Assembly (NCBI GenBank): GCA_903922535.1
Contig: CAIXUF010001135.1
Span: 1 to 10,198, forward strand
DNA from: Candidatus Hydrogenedentota bacterium
GTDB taxonomy: Bacteria > Hydrogenedentota > Hydrogenedentia > Hydrogenedentiales > CAITNO01
Length of the DNA stretch: 10,198 bases
Direction of reading: 5' to 3'
Shown here: piece by piece, positions 6,350 to 10,198 of the stretch
How the letters are laid out: each line of letters opens with the position of its first letter
Numbering within the stretch: position 1 is the stretch's first letter
Translations under genes and position numbers: made by a program
The notes under the pieces: generated by a model
Told to the model about the DNA's origin: nothing
The model's input: the letters and a program-made list of their open reading frames with translations, nothing else
Databases searched by the model: none

Positions 6350-6942
6350 GCCAAGGACTCCAAATACACCCTGAACTTGGCCAGTGCCTGACCTCGATGG
6401 CTTAAACCATGCTTTTCCACGGCGTCCATCTCTCCGAAGGTGCGGTCAAAGCCCAAGGGGACAAAGAGCGGGTCGTAGCCAAAGCCCCCCGTGCCAAAGG
6501 GTTCCATGCTGATATGCCCTTCAACGGCCCCGAACTCAAGATGAACAGGCTGGCCAGGCCGACAGAAAGCCGCATGGCAGACGAAGCGCGCGGTGCGCTC
6601 ATGCCAGAGATGCTCTTCCAGCGCCGCCAGCAGTTTGGCACTGTTTTCGGCATCGGTCGCGTCCGGTCCGGCATACCGCGCCGAATAGATGCCCGGCACC
6701 CCGTCGAGCGCGTCAACCACCAGACCCGAATCATCGGCAAGACACGCCACGCCATAGGCCTCGCTATAATAACGGGCCTTGAGAATGGCGTTTTCTTCGA
6801 ACGTGGCCCCGGTCTCTTCCGGTTCAGGCAGGCTCGGATAGTCGTGAAGGTTCCGCACCTCCCAAGGGAGTCCCTGCAGCATATCGGACAGTTCAGCCGC
6901 CTTCTTGCGGTTGCCCGAACCAACCAGGAGAATGTCACCCAT
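6346..6942 (-). CDS. rdgB: Non-canonical purine NTP pyrophosphatase (RdgB/HAM1 family)
   Basis: RdgB hydrolyses dITP, XTP and dXTP to monophosphates, keeping deaminated purines out of DNA and RNA. The 198-residue protein is of family length. It contains SGNRKKAAEL (9-18), ETGATFEENAILKA (43-56), LADDSGLVVDALDGVPG (68-84) with catalytic Asp70, YSARYAG (86-92), RTARFVC (116-122), GTGGFGYDPLF (150-160) and SHRGQAL (181-187). ATG 6942 overlaps the end of rph by eight bases and has AGGAGG 9 bases upstream, the strongest ribosome binding site in the operon. An rph-rdgB pair is common in bacteria. Confidence 0.96.
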   Translation of the reverse strand: MGDILLVGSGNRKKAAELSDMLQGLPWEVRNLHDYPSLPEPEETGATFEENAILKARYYSEAYGVACLADDSGLVVDALDGVPGIYSARYAGPDATDAENSAKLLAALEEHLWHERTARFVCHAAFCRPGQPVHLEFGAVEGHISMEPFGTGGFGYDPLFVPLGFDRTFGEMDAVEKHGLSHRGQALAKFRVYLESLA

Positions 6943-7651
6943 GCGACAAAGCCTCCTGCTGTAACTGAATCAATGACCGCACCCCGCCGGAGGCAAGGTC
7001 CAAGAGTTGATCAAGGGCTGCGCGTCCAAAGGCCGCGCCCTCCGCACAGCCCTGCACTTCTATAAACCGGTCTTGTGCGTCCATCACAATGTTCAAATCC
7101 ACCTCGGCCCGAACATCCTCGGCGTAGTCGAGGTCAAGCAGGGGCACGCCGTCCACCAGCCCCACACTGACCGCCGCGCACCCGCCCTTCAAAGGCATCT
7201 TGGCCAGGTAGCCCGCCTTGACGGAACTGCTCAGCGCGTCGTGAAGCGCCAGCCAAGCCCCCGTTATGGCAGCCGTACGCGTGCCGCCATCGGCTTGGAT
7301 GACATCGCAGTCGATGGTGACCTGGCATTCGCCCAGACCGGAAAGGTCGGTCACCGCCCGGAGGGAACGTCCAATGAGGCGACTGATTTCCTGCGCCCGG
7401 CCGCGCGCGTTCTTTTCGCGTCCTGAACGCGTCACGGTGGAACTGGGCAGCATGGCATATTCCGCCGTGACCCAACCTTTGCCACTGCCCTTGACCCACC
7501 CGGGAACCTTGTCCTCGAACATGGCGGTGCAGATGACACGCGTGTCACCGAAGCTCACCAGAACCGAACCCGCAGCATGACGGGTAAAGCCGCGCTGGAA
7601 GGCAATGGGGCGGAGCTCGTCCACTGCCCGGTTTTCTCGCCGAATGGTCAT
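6935..7651 (-). CDS. rph: Ribonuclease PH
   Basis: RNase PH is a phosphate-dependent 3'-to-5' exoribonuclease that trims tRNA 3' ends and acts as a hexameric ring. The 238-residue product is full length: GSVLVSFGDTRVICTA (28-43), GWVTAEYAMLPSST (59-72), the basic stretch ARGRAQEISRLIGRSLRA (82-99), DCDVIQADGGTRTAAITGA (114-132) with phosphate-binding Arg125, and LDLDYAEDVRAEVDLNIVM (172-190), which holds the metal-binding acidic residues. ATG 7651 follows ctpA by 16 bases and has only a weak GGAAAA upstream, so coupling to ctpA translation is likely. No inactivating change is visible. Confidence 0.96.
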   Translation of the reverse strand: MTIRRENRAVDELRPIAFQRGFTRHAAGSVLVSFGDTRVICTAMFEDKVPGWVKGSGKGWVTAEYAMLPSSTVTRSGREKNARGRAQEISRLIGRSLRAVTDLSGLGECQVTIDCDVIQADGGTRTAAITGAWLALHDALSSSVKAGYLAKMPLKGGCAAVSVGLVDGVPLLDLDYAEDVRAEVDLNIVMDAQDRFIEVQGCAEGAAFGRAALDQLLDLASGGVRSLIQLQQEALSHG

Positions 7652-7667
7652 CTCGTGTTTTCCGATC

Positions 7668-9218
7668 TCACCAAACGGGCTCTTTGAAATCGCCGTCTTT
7701 CTGCTCTCCCTCGTTGTCCTTGGGCTCTTCTTTCGGCGTCTGCTCAGGGGGGGGAGTCACCTCTTTGGGCTTGTCCGGGGCCGGTTCTGACTTGGCTGCG
7801 GCCGCCTGCTCCTGTGCCTTGGCGGTCTCGGCGGTCATCTGGGTCTCATGCACGTCCCGATGATATTTCTTGACCAGGTTTGCCCAGACACCGTCCTCGC
7901 CGATCAGCTCCACCGCCTTCTTCAACTGCACGTCCTCCACGGTCTTGTCCGTGACCGGGTAATCGGTCACGCTGCCGTGGTTCTGGTGATACTGGTTGTC
8001 GGGATTCTCCTTGAACGACTCAAACATCTGCTTCGCAAGGGACTCTTCCTGCTCCTGGGTCATGGGCAGTTCTATGTCGGGAAGGATGCCCTGGTGGTCG
8101 ATGGTCACATCGGCGGGCGTGTAGTAGAGTGCCGTGGTAAGGCGCAGCGCCGTGTTCTGGGGAGTCTTCATGGGAATGATGGTCTGCACACTTCCCTTGC
8201 CAAAGGTCTTTTCGCCAAGGACAATCGCACGTTCATGGAATTGCAGGGAACCCGTCACGATCTCCGCGCTGCTCGCCGTGTTTCGGTTCACCAGGATCAC
8301 CACCGGCAACCCTTCGGGAAGCACCGGGCCCTTTTCTGTCGTGAGGCGCAGATCTTCCCGGTTGGCACCGCCTTCCACGGTCTTCCGGCCCTTGGTGTAG
8401 GTGACCAGAGAACCCTTCGGTAGGAACAACTCGCAGGTGTCCTTCGACGCGGTAAGCAGACCGCCCGGATTCCAGCGCAAATCCAGCACGAAGGCCTTCA
8501 TGCCCTGGCCCAGCAACTCCTGGATCTTCTTGGCAAGGTCGCGGCCTGTGTTGTCCTTGAAATCGCTGACCCGCACATAGCCGATGCCGCCCTTCAGCAA
8601 TGCGGCCTCTTTGATGCTCTCCAGGGGGACTTTGGCGCGGTTCACCTTGAAAGTCAGTACTTCTGCCTTAACGTCCGGAGGTGCATTCCGGTCCTTGCGG
8701 TGGATGGTGAGTTCCACCGAGGTGCCTTTGGGCCCCTTGATCAGGTTGGCTGCGTCGGAGGTGGTCATTCCCTTGGTCGATTTGCCGTCAATGGCAACAA
8801 TCTTGTCAAAAGGCTTGAGGCCCGCCTCCGCCGCGGGCGAACCCGGAAGCGGATGAAACACAATGATGTTCCCGTCGGCGTCGGGCTGGATGGACACGCC
8901 TATGCCCTCAAACTCACCTTTCGTGTCCTCGCGCATTGCCTCAAGATCTTCGGCGGTGATGAAGGAACTGTTGCGGTCAAGGGACCCCATCATACCGATG
9001 AGCGCGCCCTGCACCACCTTGGGCATGTCCACTTCACGGACATAATCGCGCAATATGGTGTCCAGCACCACGCCGATGGGTTCTATTTCCTTGTACACGT
9101 CGACTGTTTTTTCTTCCGCCGATATCCGCGCCGCGAAACCGTTTGTCAACAGCAACACCGCGATCAGCAGAAAACCCAACAAACTGACAAACTCGGATCT
9201 TGAATTGCGTTTTGGCAT
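7668..9218 (-). CDS. ctpA: Carboxyl-terminal processing protease, S41 family with PDZ domain
   Basis: S41A proteases cleave exported proteins near their C-termini. This 516-residue protein has an N-terminal hydrophobic segment (about 10-30, signal peptide or anchor), an N-terminal helical region with SLDRNSSFI, and a PDZ domain (about 97-180; GEFEGIGVSI, GSPAAEAGLKPFDKIVAIDG). The S41 core has LDLRWNPGGLL (245-255), NRNTASSAEIV with nucleophile Ser316, and GEKTFGKGSVQ with general-base Lys341. Ser-to-Lys spacing of 25 and Gln345 match E. coli Prc. After about residue 460 comes a charged Ala/Pro/Lys/Glu tail. ATG 9218 has GGAG 10 bases upstream. It is first in the run to hslU. The gene symbol is by family, not by proven orthology. 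Confidence 0.93.
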   Translation of the reverse strand: MPKRNSRSEFVSLLGFLLIAVLLLTNGFAARISAEEKTVDVYKEIEPIGVVLDTILRDYVREVDMPKVVQGALIGMMGSLDRNSSFITAEDLEAMREDTKGEFEGIGVSIQPDADGNIIVFHPLPGSPAAEAGLKPFDKIVAIDGKSTKGMTTSDAANLIKGPKGTSVELTIHRKDRNAPPDVKAEVLTFKVNRAKVPLESIKEAALLKGGIGYVRVSDFKDNTGRDLAKKIQELLGQGMKAFVLDLRWNPGGLLTASKDTCELFLPKGSLVTYTKGRKTVEGGANREDLRLTTEKGPVLPEGLPVVILVNRNTASSAEIVTGSLQFHERAIVLGEKTFGKGSVQTIIPMKTPQNTALRLTTALYYTPADVTIDHQGILPDIELPMTQEQEESLAKQMFESFKENPDNQYHQNHGSVTDYPVTDKTVEDVQLKKAVELIGEDGVWANLVKKYHRDVHETQMTAETAKAQEQAAAAKSEPAPDKPKEVTPPPEQTPKEEPKDNEGEQKDGDFKEPVW

Positions 9219-9247
9219 CTGCCTAAGTCTCCAGAATCAGGTGAACA

Positions 9248-9262
9248 CAGCCTTCCCGGCTG
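9248..9262 (-). other. Small hairpin in ctpA leader
   Basis: CAGCC/GGCTG stem around GGGAA on the minus strand, about 30 bases before the ctpA start. No T tract follows. It could be incidental. Confidence 0.3.
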
Positions 9263-9298
9263 GCGATAGCCCCCCTTGGCGCAAGTCGGAACGGAATG

Positions 9299-9327
9299 AT
9301 CCTAACGCGTCCAAGCGGGCAGTTTAA
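9299..9327 (-). promoter_or_regulatory. Candidate promoter for the ctpA-hslU operon
   Basis: Minus strand: TTAAAC at 9327-9322, a 17-base spacer and TAGGAT at 9304-9299. Leader of about 75 bases. The -35 box matches only half of consensus, so this is tentative. Confidence 0.35.
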
Positions 9328-9355
9328 CACGGCAAGTTTACCAAACATGCCGGTT

Positions 9356-9377
9356 GGACTGGTAACTGTACCGGTCC
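9356..9377. repeat. Imperfect palindrome between divergent promoters
   Basis: GGACTGGT and ACCGGTCC arms with one mismatch around AACTGT. It ends 13 bases upstream of the plus-strand -35 box, a typical activator or operator position. No known regulator site recognised. Confidence 0.4.
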
Positions 9378-9390
9378 GTCTCAATAAGCG

Positions 9391-9419
9391 TTGACGTCCA
9401 GAAGGATTGGTGTTACCAT
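9391..9419 (+). promoter_or_regulatory. Sigma70-type promoter for the secreted hydrolase gene
   Basis: TTGACG at 9391-9396, a 17-base spacer and TACCAT at 9414-9419, preceded by TGT (extended -10). The expected transcription start near 9426 leaves a leader of about 100 bases. Confidence 0.6.
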
Positions 9420-9512
9420 TACGGTGGCGAGCATATGAACCTCGTGCCGGGCGCCACTTACGGACGCTGAACATCTTGTCATATCTTCCACTGAGGTCAC
9501 AAATGATCACGA

Positions 9513-9517
9513 AGGAG
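9513..9517 (+). promoter_or_regulatory. Ribosome binding site of the secreted hydrolase (AGGAG)
   Basis: AGGAG within GAAGGAGAG, 8 bases before ATG 9526. It settles the start of this open-ended gene. Confidence 0.8.
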
Positions 9518-9525
9518 AGATTGCC

Positions 9526-10198
9526 ATGATTCGACTGGTTCTCGCTGCCTTCTTGGCAGGGGGGGGCGCCTCTCTGGCGGTGTGCCAGGAGCCGACTGTT
9601 TCGAATGTCGCCTTCTCCCAATCGGCGACCAGTTCTGGAACCCAGGCAGACATCCACTATGACTTGAACAGTCCGGGTGGAAGTTGCACCGTATCCGCTT
9701 ACCTGTCGCGGGACGGAGCGGTCACGTTTCCCACGCCCCTTGTCTCGGTATCAGGCGATATTGGACCCAACGTTGCTCCCGGCACAGGCAAGCACATTTC
9801 CTGGAACATTTCGGCAGATTGTCCCAACGAGACGATCACCCGGGCCGTTGTCCGGATAGTTGCCGATTTGTCCCCACCGGACGCCGTCTACGCCGTTGGC
9901 ACCCATGACATAACCTACGTGGACCCGTCTCGCGGCAACCGTTCCGTGATTTCCCGAATCCGGTACCCGGCAACTTCGTCGGGACCCGATATGCCCGTGG
10001 CCGGGGGCCCGGACCTGAGATTCCCCGTGGTCGTGTTCGGGCATGGATGGCTGACGCCCGTGAACGCCTACACCTACCTTTGGAACAGCGTGGTTCCCGC
10101 AGGCTATATCATGATCATGCTGGACACGGAGGGCGGCGTAAGTCCCGATCAGGACCAATTCGCCAGGGATATGGCCTTGTGGGTGGACAGTTTTCACC
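9526..10198 (+). CDS. Secreted protein with N-terminal beta-sandwich and alpha/beta-hydrolase domain (3' end outside window)
   Basis: The frame stays open for 224 codons to the window edge. Residues 1-20 look like a signal peptide (MIRLVLAAFLAGGGASLAVC); the LAVC end is not a canonical lipobox. Residues 22-115 (for example ADIHYDL, VAPGTGKHISWNISADCP) resemble a beta-sandwich module that I recall from secreted, often sulfatase-modifying-factor-like proteins of Hydrogenedentota and Lentisphaerae. From about 120, THDITYVDPSRGNRSVISRIRYPA and FPVVVFGHGWLTP (166-178) begin an alpha/beta-hydrolase fold like the dienelactone-hydrolase/PAF-acetylhydrolase group, with GHGW as the oxyanion-hole segment. 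The nucleophile and rest of the catalytic triad lie beyond the window, so activity and substrate are unknown. It is transcribed away from ctpA. Confidence 0.82.
   Translation, partial: MIRLVLAAFLAGGGASLAVCQEPTVSNVAFSQSATSSGTQADIHYDLNSPGGSCTVSAYLSRDGAVTFPTPLVSVSGDIGPNVAPGTGKHISWNISADCPNETITRAVVRIVADLSPPDAVYAVGTHDITYVDPSRGNRSVISRIRYPATSSGPDMPVAGGPDLRFPVVVFGHGWLTPVNAYTYLWNSVVPAGYIMIMLDTEGGVSPDQDQFARDMALWVDSFH

Larger units (their letters stand above)
9219..9525. other. Divergent intergenic region between ctpA and the secreted hydrolase
   Basis: A 307-base non-coding region between divergently transcribed genes. It contains a candidate ctpA promoter, a small leader hairpin, an imperfect palindrome and a good plus-strand promoter, each listed separately. 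Confidence 0.7.

Noticed and set aside
9225..9300. ctpA leader as a riboswitch
   Set aside because: It is G-rich with one small hairpin, but the conserved cores of the riboswitch classes I know are not present.
9223..9657. A 144-codon minus-strand frame across the divergent promoter region
   Set aside because: It would overlap the promoter and signal peptide of the hydrolase; its sequence has no domain features.
9751..10197. A 148-codon minus-strand frame at the right edge
   Set aside because: It is antisense to the hydrolase, which has a promoter, AGGAG site, signal peptide and GHGW motif on the plus strand.

Overview
The window reads as a conserved bacterial chromosome segment, not an accessory island. 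Ten protein genes can be called. Nine lie on the minus strand and are read right to left; one partial gene at the right edge is on the plus strand. No tRNA, rRNA, insertion sequence, CRISPR array or phage gene was found. The DNA is moderately GC-rich. Starts are ATG or TTG with clear Shine-Dalgarno sequences. The organism cannot be named from this alone. The secreted hydrolase at the right edge, with a beta-sandwich module of a kind I associate with Hydrogenedentota, Lentisphaerae and Verrucomicrobia, suggests an uncultured Gram-negative bacterium of that sort (inference, low confidence).

Right to left: at 7668-9218 a C-terminal processing protease (ctpA type) begins a compact run followed by rph (RNase PH), rdgB (non-canonical NTP pyrophosphatase), tsaC (YrdC/Sua5, t6A synthesis), rpiB (ribose-5-phosphate isomerase B) and hslU (ATPase of the HslUV protease). 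These genes are separated by at most 33 bases or overlap by 1-8 bases, and they look like one transcript from the 9219-9525 divergent region. Next comes a 484-base non-coding stretch (3371-3854), then a membrane-anchored TPR protein (2225-3370) and a pgeF/YfiH family protein (about 1424-2125).

The left end is the start of the nusA operon. A good extended -10 promoter (1220-1249) is followed by a leader with a strong intrinsic-terminator hairpin (1166-1193) and a second hairpin, then rimP (664-1122) and nusA (1-639, truncated by the window edge). The terminator lies between promoter and rimP, where it could attenuate the operon encoding the antitermination factor NusA.

To the right, a divergent plus-strand gene (9526 onward, open at the window end) encodes a secreted protein with an N-terminal beta-sandwich and the start of an alpha/beta-hydrolase domain. 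It has its own well-formed promoter and an imperfect palindrome just upstream.

Most of the window is housekeeping. I did not find a clearly new multi-gene system. The points worth a second look are the rimP leader attenuator, hslU without an adjacent hslV, the hydrolase architecture with a G8 tract in its signal peptide, the altered HAGWRG motif in PgeF, and the run of TTG starts.
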